Source of the DNA: Anaerococcus prevotii DSM 20548
GTDB lineage: Bacteria > Bacillota > Clostridia > Tissierellales > Peptoniphilaceae
Direction: 5' to 3'
Length of the DNA stretch: 64,000 nt
NCBI RefSeq assembly: GCF_000024105.1
Contig: NC_013171.1
Location: forward strand, 1,236,501-1,300,500
Of the stretch, positions 25,975 through 35,050 are shown piece after piece. Both the position numbers and the translations under genes were made by a program. The notes below the pieces were generated by a model. It did no database searches. It was given only the letters and a program-made list of their open reading frames with translations, and was not told the origin of the DNA. Position 1 is the stretch's first letter. Each line of letters begins with the position of its first letter.

Positions 25975-26556
25975 TTATTCTTCATCTGGGTATGGATTGT
26001 GATCTATAAGACCTGCCCTATTTATCGGATAGAATCTTACAAAGGCATGGCCTACAAGTCTATCTTTATATATAGGTCCGAAGCTTCTAGAATCGTTGCT
26101 TGCTCCAGGAATCCTATTATCTCCCATCACAAAAAACTCATCAGCTCCCAAAGTCCATTCACTAATCTCAGTTGAAGAGTCTGTTTCTGGTATTGATGTA
26201 TAGTTTTCATCAAGCGCTTGTCCATTGACAAAAACCTTGCCATTTTCAATCTTAATAGTATCTCCCTCTTCGCCAATAATCCTTTTGACATAAAGTCTAT
26301 TTGGATGATCTGGTGCTTTAAGTATAACTATATCGCCTCTTTTATAGTCTCTAAGCCTACTTCCTATCTTATCTACTAGGAGAATATCCCCATCGTGGAG
26401 GGTATTTAGCATAGATTTTCCTGAAACTTTAGTAGCATCCATGATAAACATCTTTACAAGTATGGTGATAATTAGGGCAATTCCTATGGTCTTCACCCAA
26501 TCCCAAATTGCATAAAGTATGCTGTCGCTTTTAGATTTTTTATTATTTTCACTCAT
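25975..26556 (-). CDS. lepB: Signal peptidase I
   Basis: Membrane-anchored serine protease that removes signal peptides. One N-terminal transmembrane segment (about 18-40, [15 protein letters not shown]). Box [14 protein letters not shown] holds the catalytic Ser near residue 46; box [14 protein letters not shown] holds the Lys near 87; box [14 protein letters not shown] is near 147. The 193 residues fit the short Gram-positive type. It precedes lepA and diverges from rpsT. Confidence 0.95.
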   Translation of the reverse strand: MSENNKKSKSDSILYAIWDWVKTIGIALIITILVKMFIMDATKVSGKSMLNTLHDGDILLVDKIGSRLRDYKRGDIVILKAPDHPNRLYVKRIIGEEGDTIKIENGKVFVNGQALDENYTSIPETDSSTEISEWTLGADEFFVMGDNRIPGASNDSRSFGPIYKDRLVGHAFVRFYPINRAGLIDHNPYPDEE

Positions 26557-26633
26557 ATTTACCTCTCATTTCTATTAAATTATATACTAAATTTCTCTTT
26601 CTTCCAAATTATTGAACAATTTTAAAAAAATCC

Positions 26634-26662
26634 TTGTTTAATATCCTAATTTATGGTAAAAT
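26634..26662 (+). promoter_or_regulatory. rpsT promoter
   Basis: TTGTTT (26634-26639) and TAAAAT (26657-26662) spaced by 17 bases. The leader then contains the small hairpin CGAAC-AAAAAT-GTTCG (26671-26686) before the AGAGGTG ribosome binding site. Confidence 0.6.
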
Positions 26663-26705
26663 GTATCAGTCGAACAAAAATGTTCGGGAAAGAGGTGAAA
26701 GTTAA

Positions 26706-26972
26706 ATGGCAAATATTAAATCTAGTAAAAAGAGAATCGACGTCGCTAGAAGAAACACTCTAAGAAACAAATCTAGAAAAAGCGAAATCAAAACACTAAT
26801 CAAGAAATTTGACGCAGCTATCGAAGAAAAAGACGTTGAAAAAGCTACTGCTATCTTTAAGAAAGCTGACAAAAGATTAAAACAAGCTGAAGCTAAGAAC
26901 GTAATGCACAAAAACAAAGTTGCAAGAACAACATCAAGATTAGCTAAGGCTCTAAATCAAGTAAATGCATAA
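26706..26972 (+). CDS. rpsT: 30S ribosomal protein S20
   Basis: An 88-residue, Lys/Arg-rich helical protein that binds 16S rRNA. It begins MANIKSSKKRIDVARRNTLRN and has NVMHKNKVARTTSRLAKALNQ at the end, the S20 landmarks. It faces away from lepB and converges with holA, with a shared hairpin terminator. rpsT next to holA, comEC and lepA is a common Firmicute arrangement. Confidence 0.97.
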   Translation: MANIKSSKKRIDVARRNTLRNKSRKSEIKTLIKKFDAAIEEKDVEKATAIFKKADKRLKQAEAKNVMHKNKVARTTSRLAKALNQVNA

Positions 26973-26977
26973 TAATA

Positions 26978-27037
26978 ATGAGTGAATATCAGTATCGGAT
27001 CCTCACATATGTCTACTGATAATCACTCATTTTTTAT
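26978..27037. terminator. Two-way terminator between rpsT and holA
   Basis: ATGAGTGAATATCAGTA (26978-26994) pairs with TACTGATAATCACTCAT (27014-27030) with one mismatch, followed by TTTTTT on the plus strand and preceded by A-rich sequence that can serve on the other strand. Confidence 0.88.
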
Positions 27038-28047
27038 TTGCTAATTTTTCCTATAAGGATTTTAAGTTCTAGGTCCATATCAAAGGCCCCGCTTTTCTGT
27101 CTAACTTCCATATCGAAGAGAGTATCGTGTAGGCTAAAAAGCTCTTCTAGGCTAAAATTTCTAGCAAAACCCTTGACCTTTCTTAGCTCAAAAGGAGATA
27201 TGCCCAAGGATTTTTGTATAAAAGTATCATTGAAGCCACGACTAGTTAAGGATTTAATTCCTATAAGGTTTCTCACTTGTCTTATAATCATATGATAGAT
27301 CATAAAAAGATCTTCGCCGGATTTTCTCATAGTCTCATAGACTTCAATCGACCTTTTCCCATCCTTACTTGACAGAGCATCAGTTAGGTTAAAGATATTA
27401 AGATTTAAAATCTCGTCAAGCTGATCCTTTACGTCCTCTGGTCTAACTATCTCATCTGCCGAGTTTGCGATAATCTTATCTATGGTATTGGAAACATCAT
27501 ATAATTTTATCTCACTATCCTTATTTAGATAAGAGAATCTATTTATAATATCATCTATAAGCGATCTTTTGATTTTTTTATTTGCCCTTGTAAACTTCTT
27601 TCCTATAAAAGATTTTAGTTCGTTTTTATCAAGTCTTTCGATTTTCACAAGGGAATCAGTTTTAGCGAGCTTCTTATAAAATTTCCCCTTGAAGGGAGGA
27701 TTATCTGATATTATAAACAAGCTAGCATAGTCTGGAAAGTTGTCTATATCAGCTGTTAAGTGATCAATAAGATCCTTGTAATTTTTAAGCCCTGCCTTGG
27801 ATAGGTCTATGTTTCTTAAGATAATGATCTTCTTATCTTCCATTACAGGCAGGGTTTCTATTGAGTTTTTGATTACTTCATAATCCTCCCCTCCCTTTAA
27901 ATCTATAAAGTTAAAGTCAGGGATGCTTACCTGATTTTTTGCTTCTTCTATAATGGAGTCAGTGAGAAAGTCCTCCTCAGAGTCAAACAAATAGACTCCA
28001 CTTATATCCTTGTCTAGAAATTTTTTCATAAATTCCATGTAATTCAT
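27034..28047 (-). CDS. holA: DNA polymerase III delta subunit
   Basis: The clamp-loader delta subunit that opens the beta clamp. The 337 residues show YLFDSEEDFLTDSIIEEA near the N-terminus, LPVMEDKKIIILRNID, LFIISDNPPFKGKFYKKL and a C-terminal helical domain with SGEDLFMIYHMIIRQVRNLI. As usual the Walker motifs are not intact. It overlaps comEC by four bases, as in many Firmicutes. Confidence 0.93.
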   Translation of the reverse strand: MNYMEFMKKFLDKDISGVYLFDSEEDFLTDSIIEEAKNQVSIPDFNFIDLKGGEDYEVIKNSIETLPVMEDKKIIILRNIDLSKAGLKNYKDLIDHLTADIDNFPDYASLFIISDNPPFKGKFYKKLAKTDSLVKIERLDKNELKSFIGKKFTRANKKIKRSLIDDIINRFSYLNKDSEIKLYDVSNTIDKIIANSADEIVRPEDVKDQLDEILNLNIFNLTDALSSKDGKRSIEVYETMRKSGEDLFMIYHMIIRQVRNLIGIKSLTSRGFNDTFIQKSLGISPFELRKVKGFARNFSLEELFSLHDTLFDMEVRQKSGAFDMDLELKILIGKISK

Positions 28048-30212
28048 CTAAAATATCCTCCCTTAAGAAATCTCTCTATCTCAAAGTCCTTATTAAATCT
28101 CATCTCGACCATCCCATCTGTCTGGCTATTATAAATCTTTCTGTCATATACATTATCCAAAACTTCCCTGTGGGGATGGCCGTAAACATTATTTCTTCCT
28201 GCAGAAATTAGGACGATTTTAGGATTTACTTGCTCCACAAAGTCCCTCCTAGTAGAAGTCTTTGATCCATGGTGGGAGAGCTTTAATATATGAGCTGTAT
28301 CTTTTATATTTTTTTCAAATTCACTCGGCAAATCTCCCAAGGTCATTATCTTAACTCCCCTTATATCAAGGATCAGCCCCATAGAATTTGCATTTTCATT
28401 AGAATCGTAGCCCTCATCTATAACAGTAATGTAGCCTGATTTAAGCTTAATCCTATCTCCCTTTTTTAGGATATGGGGCTTATATTTTCTAAGAGAATCC
28501 TCATTAAGCTTATTAGTGTAGACATTTTTAACCTGGAAATTATCCCAAACTAAGTCCAGATTTCCCATATGATCCTTATCCTCATGGGATATAAATATCC
28601 CTTCAATCTCCCTAATTCCAAGTGACTTAAGGTAGGGAAGGAGGATTTTCTCTCCTGAATCATAATTTTTGTATTTGGGGCCTCCTACATCTATCATATA
28701 GTAAGATCCCTTATCATTTAATAAAAAGGCGTCTCCTTGGCCAATATCTATCATCTGATAGCTAATCTCTCCCCTCTCTTTTCCTAGTGAAAATATCAAG
28801 ACCATAATCGATAGGGGGATGATGTTTGCATGAGCCTTGGCCCTATTTCTTCCTAAATTTAACATTATTATGATAAGGATAAATCCATAAAATGCAAGTA
28901 AGATATGAGGCTTTCTGAAATCTAGGGCAAGGAATTTGATCTTATTTAAAAGTTCTGTCATATTTAATATGCTTTCAACAAGAAAGTTAAGTCCAATAAA
29001 TAATAGCTTAAGGAAACTTCCTAATAGGGGATAGGCAAATATTATTATAAATATTATATACATAGAAAGGCTAAAGACAGGCAGGATTAGAAAGTTTGCC
29101 AGTATGCTTACCAGGTTAAAGCTCCCATAATAATAAATCATAAAGGGAAAAAGAGCAAGCTGGATGGAGCTAGTAAAGGCGAGGCTTTCTCCTATGTAGG
29201 ATTTGCTAAAGTGATTTTTAATCTTTGGATAGACTAAATAGACTGCAAAGCTTGCCGCAAAGGTCAAAATAAAACCAGCATTTAGACCAGCGAAGGGATT
29301 AATTAGTAATATCCCAGATCCTATTATTAATAAAGCTTTTATTTTATCCATGGGCTTATTATACAAAAAGGCCAAAAAAGAAATCACATTTAGGCCTATC
29401 ACCCTAATTACTGAAAAGGGAAAGCCTATTAGGTATCCATAGATAAGGGCAAGGAAAAGTCCAAAGCCATAGGCGTACCTATAGTTAAATCTTCCAAACA
29501 AAATAAGGATAAAGAAAAATAGCATATCCATATGAAGTCCACTTACAGCAAGGATGTGGCTTAGACCTAGGTCCCTTATCGAATCATTTTCTATAAGATT
29601 TTCCCCAAGGATAACAGAAACGACAAAGTCAGCTGATCTTTTACTTAAATTATTATCGAAAGTCTTATGGATATAATTATAAAATGAATTTCTCATATCC
29701 AGAGGAAAATTTCGAGTCCTTCTTCTTTGATCGATCTTTTCTATCTTAATTTCCTTAAAAATCCCCTTGCTAGCCAGATACTTCCTGTAAGAAAATAGAT
29801 TGGGGTTGGTGTTTGTAGAAGGAAGTTTAACTTTCCCATACCCTACAAAGGATTCTCCAATAGCTAAGTCTTCGTCCATAAAGGCAAGGACTTTGCTCTC
29901 TCTTATGCCATCTTTTGTCTGTAAGAAGTATCGAAAGCCGTAATCTTCCTTCCTTTTTTCTAGGACTGTGAGATTAAACTTCCCCTTATCCTCAATACTT
30001 CCCATCTGACTTTTAAACTTTATAGAAGATAGGGAAAAGATCAGAAAGATCCCAATAGCCATATAGATCAAATTGCTTTTCCTATAGACTGATAGAAGGC
30101 TTATCAGAATACATCCTGTAAGTATATATAAAATATTCAAATTTTCATAATTAATAAATATCAAAAGGCCCAAAAGGAGACCTAAGGTAAATAAAAGAAT
30201 CTTTTTTCGCAT
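28044..30212 (-). CDS. comEC: ComEC/Rec2 DNA-uptake channel
   Basis: A 722-residue membrane protein for DNA transport across the membrane. About ten hydrophobic segments: two to three near residues 5-60, then the competence domain (about 190-460) with LAVSGLHMDMLFFF. A C-terminal metallo-beta-lactamase-like domain follows: IDIGQGDAFLL near 487, SHEDKDHMGNLDL near 544 and LKLSHHGSKTSTR near 650. All parts are present, so the gene should be functional. Whether the strain is transformable cannot be told; no other late competence genes are in the window. Confidence 0.93.
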   Translation of the reverse strand: MRKKILLFTLGLLLGLLIFINYENLNILYILTGCILISLLSVYRKSNLIYMAIGIFLIFSLSSIKFKSQMGSIEDKGKFNLTVLEKRKEDYGFRYFLQTKDGIRESKVLAFMDEDLAIGESFVGYGKVKLPSTNTNPNLFSYRKYLASKGIFKEIKIEKIDQRRRTRNFPLDMRNSFYNYIHKTFDNNLSKRSADFVVSVILGENLIENDSIRDLGLSHILAVSGLHMDMLFFFILILFGRFNYRYAYGFGLFLALIYGYLIGFPFSVIRVIGLNVISFLAFLYNKPMDKIKALLIIGSGILLINPFAGLNAGFILTFAASFAVYLVYPKIKNHFSKSYIGESLAFTSSIQLALFPFMIYYYGSFNLVSILANFLILPVFSLSMYIIFIIIFAYPLLGSFLKLLFIGLNFLVESILNMTELLNKIKFLALDFRKPHILLAFYGFILIIIMLNLGRNRAKAHANIIPLSIMVLIFSLGKERGEISYQMIDIGQGDAFLLNDKGSYYMIDVGGPKYKNYDSGEKILLPYLKSLGIREIEGIFISHEDKDHMGNLDLVWDNFQVKNVYTNKLNEDSLRKYKPHILKKGDRIKLKSGYITVIDEGYDSNENANSMGLILDIRGVKIMTLGDLPSEFEKNIKDTAHILKLSHHGSKTSTRRDFVEQVNPKIVLISAGRNNVYGHPHREVLDNVYDRKIYNSQTDGMVEMRFNKDFEIERFLKGGYFR

Positions 30213-30227
30213 AATTGCCTCTTTTTT

Positions 30228-30247
30228 ATTATATCATATGATATAAT
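30228..30247. promoter_or_regulatory. Palindrome with divergent -10 boxes
   Basis: A perfect 20-bp palindrome with half-site ATTATATCAT. Each half holds a TATAAT-type -10 box, one on each strand, between comEC and the AlaX-like gene. It could be both promoters and an operator. Confidence 0.5.
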
Positions 30248-30263
30248 ATTAGAGAGGTATATT

Positions 30264-30878
30264 ATGACTAAGATTTACGAAAAATTTCCAGAAATAACAG
30301 ACGTTAGAGCAAAGGTCCTATCCAAGAAATTTGTAAATAACAACACCTATCTTATCTTGGACAAGACTATATTTATGCCCCAAAACGATACCCTCTTGGA
30401 CGAGCCAGGCCATATAGGGGGAAGTAAGGTCCTTTCTGTAGAAAAAAAGAAGGATAATATAATCCATCTAGTTGAAGGAAGGGAAAATAGGACCAATCTC
30501 CTCCTATCTCTTGACAAGGAGGCCCGCTTTCACAATCTCTACTACGCAACTAGCTTTTCTCTATTTAAAATTTTCTTCTCTACCTATTACAAGGCTGATA
30601 GGATAAGCTTCAAACTTTACGAAGATTATGGCGATATCATAATCACCAAGCCTTCACGTGACTTCGACCCAAGTCTTATTGAAGAACTCATAAATTATGC
30701 CATAGACAAGGGACTTAGTCTAAGTCTTGATAAAGGAATCGTAGAGCTTAAATCTATAGGAAAAACTATAAATAATTTAATATCTTTTGATAATACCTAC
30801 AAGATCAAATCCTTTGAAATAATAGAATGCTTAGTCGAAGAAAACAATACTGTAGTAAGCTTTAAAGCAGGAAAATGA
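30264..30878 (+). CDS. Diverged AlaX-like (alanyl-tRNA editing domain) protein without zinc ligands
   Basis: A 204-residue protein. The stretch YLILDKTIFMPQNDTLLDEP, then GHIGGSKVLSVEKKKDNIIHLVEG fits the N-terminal barrel of AlaX and AlaRS editing domains. RFHNLYYATSFSLFK aligns with the RxDHMQQHTAQHLL block, but the zinc motif HxxxH is gone, and the CxxxH at the C-terminus is also absent. I therefore infer a non-catalytic or refunctioned relative. It has a GAGAGG ribosome binding site. Weak similarity means the family call is tentative. Confidence 0.6.
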   Translation: MTKIYEKFPEITDVRAKVLSKKFVNNNTYLILDKTIFMPQNDTLLDEPGHIGGSKVLSVEKKKDNIIHLVEGRENRTNLLLSLDKEARFHNLYYATSFSLFKIFFSTYYKADRISFKLYEDYGDIIITKPSRDFDPSLIEELINYAIDKGLSLSLDKGIVELKSIGKTINNLISFDNTYKIKSFEIIECLVEENNTVVSFKAGK

Positions 30879-30953
30879 TTAATGCTTTCCCCAAAAACTA
30901 AATAATTATAAGAAATTAGCCGCAGAAATACGGTTTTTTCTATTAAAGCACTA

Positions 30954-30982
30954 TTGCGTAAATAGATTTTCTGTGCTAGAAT
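30954..30982 (+). promoter_or_regulatory. Promoter of the ABC exporter operon
   Basis: TTGCGT (30954-30959) and TAGAAT (30977-30982), spacing 17. It is followed by a possible leader peptide and a hairpin ahead of the first exporter gene. A weak hairpin with T-run just upstream (AGCCG...CGGTTTTTT, about 30918-30938) may end the preceding gene. Confidence 0.65.
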
Positions 30983-31012
30983 AAAGTCATCATTAAGAAA
31001 GGAGAAAGAAAA

Positions 31013-31051
31013 ATGAACAAAAAAGCAAGATTGGATGTAAAAATTAACTAA
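31013..31051 (+). CDS. Possible 12-residue leader peptide
   Basis: An ATG behind AAGGAGAAAG, seven bases away, opens MNKKARLDVKIN and a TAA stop. The ribosome binding site is as good as that of the exporter gene, and nothing else explains it. A hairpin begins five bases after the stop. It could be a regulatory leader for the exporter genes, or a chance ORF. Confidence 0.45.
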   Translation: MNKKARLDVKIN

Positions 31052-31056
31052 CTATA

Positions 31057-31086
31057 GTAAGTATCAGGATACTCCTTGATCCTTAC
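31057..31086 (+). promoter_or_regulatory. Leader hairpin before the ABC exporter genes
   Basis: GTAAG-T-ATCA-GG pairs with CC-T-TGAT-C-CTTAC around the loop ATACT. No T-run follows, so it is not a plain terminator. It lies between the possible leader peptide and the AAGGAG of the exporter gene and may affect translation or RNA stability. Confidence 0.45.
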
Positions 31087-31106
31087 GATTAACAACAAGG
31101 AGAAAT

Positions 31107-32846
31107 ATGACAGAATTTAAATTTTTAACGAGAAAGATGGCCAAACTTGAGCCACTTATGTTTTTACTAATCGCACTTTACGGTCTATTTGTGGGGATCA
31201 AGCCCTTCTTATGGATTATTTCACCTGCCTTTATATTGAAAAATTACTCTACTAATCCAGAGATTTTCCCAATTTTCTTTATAGGCTTATTTTTTATATC
31301 ATCTTTAATTAGCTTCTTTGATTCATTTATCATGGGCAACTACCGCATGAGGATGAATCACGTCCGCTATAAGCTAATGAATATGATCACAGAGTACTCA
31401 CTCTATCTCCCTTATGCAAAGAAAAAAGAAAAATCCGAATCAGAAAAAATAAGTGATGCCATGAAGGCTGTAGAATCGCCTTGGCTTGGAGCTGGTGGCA
31501 TTATGATGGATTTGCCAAATATTTTTTCTATGCTTATCTCTATAGGTGGATTTTTGTGGATATTTACTACAATGGATCTTTGGGTCTTAATCACAACACT
31601 AATCCTAACTGGCCTTTCTTGGGCAATATTAAACCAAGTCCCAAAATCTTATAACAGATACTGGGATGAAGTGAGTCCAAATTGGGATAAGTTTGCAAAG
31701 CTTAATAATGAAATGAAATCTCCCCTATCAAAGCAAGATATTTTGATTTTTGATACAATAACGATTTTTAAATCCTATTATGGCAAAACAAATAAATATA
31801 GGATAAATCGCCTAGGAGAAGTCAACACAAAGACTTTAAGACTTTTTACCCTAGCAAATCTTATAAACTTGATAAGAGATGGTCTTATAATCTATTGGCT
31901 GATGACAGGCCTTGTATCTGGTAGAATATCAGTGGCAAATTTCTATGTCTACTTTACAGCGATATTTGCCTTTATTGCCTTTAACCACCAAACAACGTGG
32001 TTTTTTACTGATATCAAGAGAAACTTTACCATGTTTAAGCCATTTTTTAAGGTTACAGATGTCTACAAGGATGAAAAAGAAGAAATTTATCCAGACCAAA
32101 TGGAAATTACCCTTGCTGATGTCTCATTTAAATATCCAGGAACAGATACCTATGTATTAGAAAATCTTAATCTAAAGATAAAAGACTCTGAAACAATCGC
32201 TCTTGTAGGTGAAAATGGTGCCGGTAAGTCAACTCTAGCTCTACTTCTTGCAGGTCTGTACGAACCTACAGAAGGTAGGATTTTAATAAATGGAGAAGAT
32301 ATTAAGAAATCCCATATAGACTATAAAAAGCTAATCTCAGCTGTCTTTCAAGATTCAAATCTTTTGCCATTTTCCTTTAAGGAAAATATTCTAATGTCAA
32401 CTAAAAATAAGAATTTAGATGATATTTACAAGATGACCCACTTAGATGAAATCATAAATACCTATGCGAAAAAGGATGATCAAACTCTTCTTAGGATTTT
32501 AGACAATGATGGGGTCGATTTATCAGGTGGCCAAAAGCAAAGGCTATTTTTAGCCCGTGCTATAGCAAAATCTAAGGCAAAACTTCTTATTCTAGATGAA
32601 CCAACAGCCCAACTTGACGCCCTTAACGAAAGAGAACTATATATGCTCTATGATGATCTTACAAAAGACAAGTCATCGATTTTTATCTCCCACAGGCTTG
32701 CTTCTACCAAGTTTTGTGACAGGATAATTTATCTTAGGGATGGCAAGATTATCGCAAAGGGGTCTCATGATGAATTAATGAAGACATGCAAAGATTATAA
32801 AGATCTCTACAATCTTCAAGCAGACAATTACAAGGAGGTCTTATGA
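31107..32846 (+). CDS. ABC exporter, subunit 1 (membrane-ATPase fusion)
   Basis: A 579-residue type I ABC exporter half. The membrane domain (about 15-310) has hydrophobic segments near 15-45, 55-75, 140-175 and 245-290. The ATPase domain has Walker A GENGAGKST near 369, signature LSGGQKQR near 471, and Walker B LLILDEPT near 493; all are canonical. It overlaps the next gene by four bases (ATGA) and the two surely form a heterodimer. Substrate unknown; multidrug or peptide export are both possible. Confidence 0.9.
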   Translation: MTEFKFLTRKMAKLEPLMFLLIALYGLFVGIKPFLWIISPAFILKNYSTNPEIFPIFFIGLFFISSLISFFDSFIMGNYRMRMNHVRYKLMNMITEYSLYLPYAKKKEKSESEKISDAMKAVESPWLGAGGIMMDLPNIFSMLISIGGFLWIFTTMDLWVLITTLILTGLSWAILNQVPKSYNRYWDEVSPNWDKFAKLNNEMKSPLSKQDILIFDTITIFKSYYGKTNKYRINRLGEVNTKTLRLFTLANLINLIRDGLIIYWLMTGLVSGRISVANFYVYFTAIFAFIAFNHQTTWFFTDIKRNFTMFKPFFKVTDVYKDEKEEIYPDQMEITLADVSFKYPGTDTYVLENLNLKIKDSETIALVGENGAGKSTLALLLAGLYEPTEGRILINGEDIKKSHIDYKKLISAVFQDSNLLPFSFKENILMSTKNKNLDDIYKMTHLDEIINTYAKKDDQTLLRILDNDGVDLSGGQKQRLFLARAIAKSKAKLLILDEPTAQLDALNERELYMLYDDLTKDKSSIFISHRLASTKFCDRIIYLRDGKIIAKGSHDELMKTCKDYKDLYNLQADNYKEVL

Positions 32847-34603
32847 AAAATATACGAAAGCTATTTAAAGAAATAGACAAAGTTCATCCAGGTTTTAGCG
32901 TTAGAGTTATAATTACAAACCTAATTCTTGGATTCTTACCTCTTATAAATATTTTCGCTCCAAAGCTAATCATAGATGAGCTTATGGGACAAAAAAGATT
33001 TTCCTATTGCCTAGGCCTTGGTGCCTTGGTTTTGATTCTAAGTTTTATCAAAGAAGTTACCTACAGGGGATTAAATAATTATCTGACCCTGACCTTTGAA
33101 GATATGTCAGATAAACTAACTTTTAAGATTGCGCAAAAATCCCTAAGGCTTCCCATAGAAAAATCTGATTCCAAGGAAATCCAGGACATGATGGAACAAG
33201 CCCACTATGCCGTTTGGGAGATGTACACCCTCTATGACATAATAGTTTTGGTAATATCAGCTGTGATTACAGGAATTTTATCTTTGGGAATACTTGTAAG
33301 GCTAAATCCTGCAATTCTTATCTTATTGCTATTATTAATTTTGATTAATAAAAAATTAGTTAAACTGATAAAAGAAAACGAGCTGAAATACCAGGAAAAT
33401 AACATTTCTGATCTTAGATCTTATAGATTTTTTTCTAATTTCGCCGCTGACTTAAGATATTTTAAGGATATAGGAATCTACGATGGTCAAGATTTGGTCC
33501 TTGAAAAAGCGGATTACTACCAAAAAGAGATGATAAAATCATCAACCGATTACTTCAACAAAAACGGGATTTACACAGGGATTATGAATGTAAGCGCCAA
33601 TGGCTCAATTATCTTGACTCTAATTTACCTGACCTATAAATTAATAGATAAGACAATTAGTCTTGCAAATTTCACTATGTATTTTAACTCCCTAATCCAG
33701 GTAATAAATGCAACTAACCTTATCCAGCAAAATTATGCTAAAGTAATTTCTGTAAATGCTCAACTAAAAGTATTTTTTGACTTCCTTGAAATGGAAGAAG
33801 GTCTCCTCGATAAGGGTCATATCGACCATATCGATACAAGTGAAGTTAGGATAAGATTTGATAATGTATCCTTTAAGTACCCAGCAAGTGAAGACTATGT
33901 CCTAAAGGATGCTACTTTTGAGATAAAAAACGGTGAGACAGTCGCCCTTGTAGGCAAAAACGGTGCCGGTAAGTCGACTATAGTCAAGCTCCTATGCAAG
34001 TTCTACGAACCTAGTGAGGGAAATATTTACCTAAATGATATAAATATCAAGGACATTAATACAAAAGAATACTACAAGATCCTATCCCCTACCTTCCAGG
34101 ACTTTAGGCTCTTTCCTTTTAGGATAAGCGAAAATATTACAGGAATGCTAAAAGATGAGATAGAAGATAAGGATTACGAGAAGATGGATAAGTCTTTTGA
34201 CCTACTTAAGCTCGCGAGTTGGATTGATAAATTAGTAGATAAAGAAGACACCTTCCTAACCTACCTATTCTCAGACGAATCAGTTGAGCCTTCGGGAGGA
34301 ATCGGCCAAAAACTAGCCCTTGCCCGTTCCATGTATCATGAGGGTAAGTTTTTCATAATGGATGAGCCTACAAGTGCCCTAGATCCACGAAGCGAGGAGG
34401 AAATATTTGAAAACATGCTAAAAATCTCCAAAGGCCAGACGTCTCTTTTCATCTCCCACAGACTTTCATCAACCAAATATGCAGATAAGATTATAGTCTG
34501 CGATAAGGGATGCATTAGCGAAGAAGGAAGTCATGAAGAGCTTATGAAAAAAGATGGCTTGTACAAGGAAATGTTTACCAGCCAAGCAGACTTATACCTA
34601 TAG
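32843..34603 (+). CDS. ABC exporter, subunit 2 (membrane-ATPase fusion)
   Basis: A 586-residue partner of the preceding protein, with six predicted membrane helices in 1-310. The ATPase domain has Walker A GKNGAGKST near 371 and Walker B FIMDEPTSALDP near 502. The signature is changed to PSGGIGQKLALA near 482, and the segment before it is longer than usual. This makes the dimer asymmetric, as in other heterodimeric exporters where one composite site is degenerate. A strong two-way terminator follows. Confidence 0.9.
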   Translation: MKNIRKLFKEIDKVHPGFSVRVIITNLILGFLPLINIFAPKLIIDELMGQKRFSYCLGLGALVLILSFIKEVTYRGLNNYLTLTFEDMSDKLTFKIAQKSLRLPIEKSDSKEIQDMMEQAHYAVWEMYTLYDIIVLVISAVITGILSLGILVRLNPAILILLLLLILINKKLVKLIKENELKYQENNISDLRSYRFFSNFAADLRYFKDIGIYDGQDLVLEKADYYQKEMIKSSTDYFNKNGIYTGIMNVSANGSIILTLIYLTYKLIDKTISLANFTMYFNSLIQVINATNLIQQNYAKVISVNAQLKVFFDFLEMEEGLLDKGHIDHIDTSEVRIRFDNVSFKYPASEDYVLKDATFEIKNGETVALVGKNGAGKSTIVKLLCKFYEPSEGNIYLNDINIKDINTKEYYKILSPTFQDFRLFPFRISENITGMLKDEIEDKDYEKMDKSFDLLKLASWIDKLVDKEDTFLTYLFSDESVEPSGGIGQKLALARSMYHEGKFFIMDEPTSALDPRSEEEIFENMLKISKGQTSLFISHRLSSTKYADKIIVCDKGCISEEGSHEELMKKDGLYKEMFTSQADLYL

Positions 34604-34687
34604 AAAAAGCTTATGCAAATCAATAAACTTATCTAAAGTTAGAACTAAAGCTAACTAGAATATGGTTTATAACTTGCATAAGCTTTT
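34604..34687. terminator. Large inverted repeat, two-way terminator
   Basis: AAAAAGCTTATGCAA at 34604-34618 is the complement of TTGCATAAGCTTTT at 34674-34687 over 14 bp, with a second inner hairpin AGTTAG/CTAACT between. A-runs and T-runs at the ends suit termination on both strands between convergent genes. Confidence 0.83.
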
Positions 34688-34693
34688 CTTTAA

Positions 34694-35041
34694 TTAAAAT
34701 GACATATTCTTATAGTATATTAAAAATGCAATAAATACAGCCCCTCCTATGAGGTGAATTAAGAGAGCTAGGCGGGATTTTTTCTTATAAGTTTCAAGAT
34801 TTTCCTTATCTCTCTTTCCTAAATTTTGTATAGGGTATTTCTTCCTTCCTATAAGGTAGGCTAGGAGAAAGGCATTGCCATTGTTGCCTGAAATATTTAA
34901 CAATCCAAGTAGCTTAGGATGCTTAAGTCCTCTTGCCCTCGCATCGATTTTAGTCATTTGATAGATATTATATTGTAGGATAATTCCACCAAGTACAGTT
35001 ACAGCTCCACTTATAATTATGATTATTAATTGTAAATTCAT
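34694..35041 (-). CDS. Small membrane protein, two transmembrane segments
   Basis: A 115-residue protein that I do not recognise. Hydrophobic segments lie near 4-27 (IIIIISGAVTVLGGIIL) and 91-112 (LALLIHLIGGAVFIAFLIYY), with a Lys/Arg-rich middle. The ATG stands nine bases after the stop of the XRE-type regulator gene, so the two are likely co-transcribed and may work together at the membrane. Confidence 0.75.
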   Translation of the reverse strand: MNLQLIIIIISGAVTVLGGIILQYNIYQMTKIDARARGLKHPKLLGLLNISGNNGNAFLLAYLIGRKKYPIQNLGKRDKENLETYKKKSRLALLIHLIGGAVFIAFLIYYKNMSF

Positions 35042-35050
35042 AAAATCCTC

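Noticed and set aside
26671-26686. CGAAC...GTTCG in the rpsT leader as a LexA (SOS) box
   Set aside because: The spacing is six bases, not the four of the Gram-positive LexA box, and rpsT is not an SOS gene. I regard it as a small leader hairpin.
31013-31051. The 12-residue ORF as a peptide pheromone exported by the ABC pair
   Set aside because: It has no leader cleavage site, no Cys/Gly-Gly motif and no accessory genes; a regulatory leader peptide is the more modest reading.
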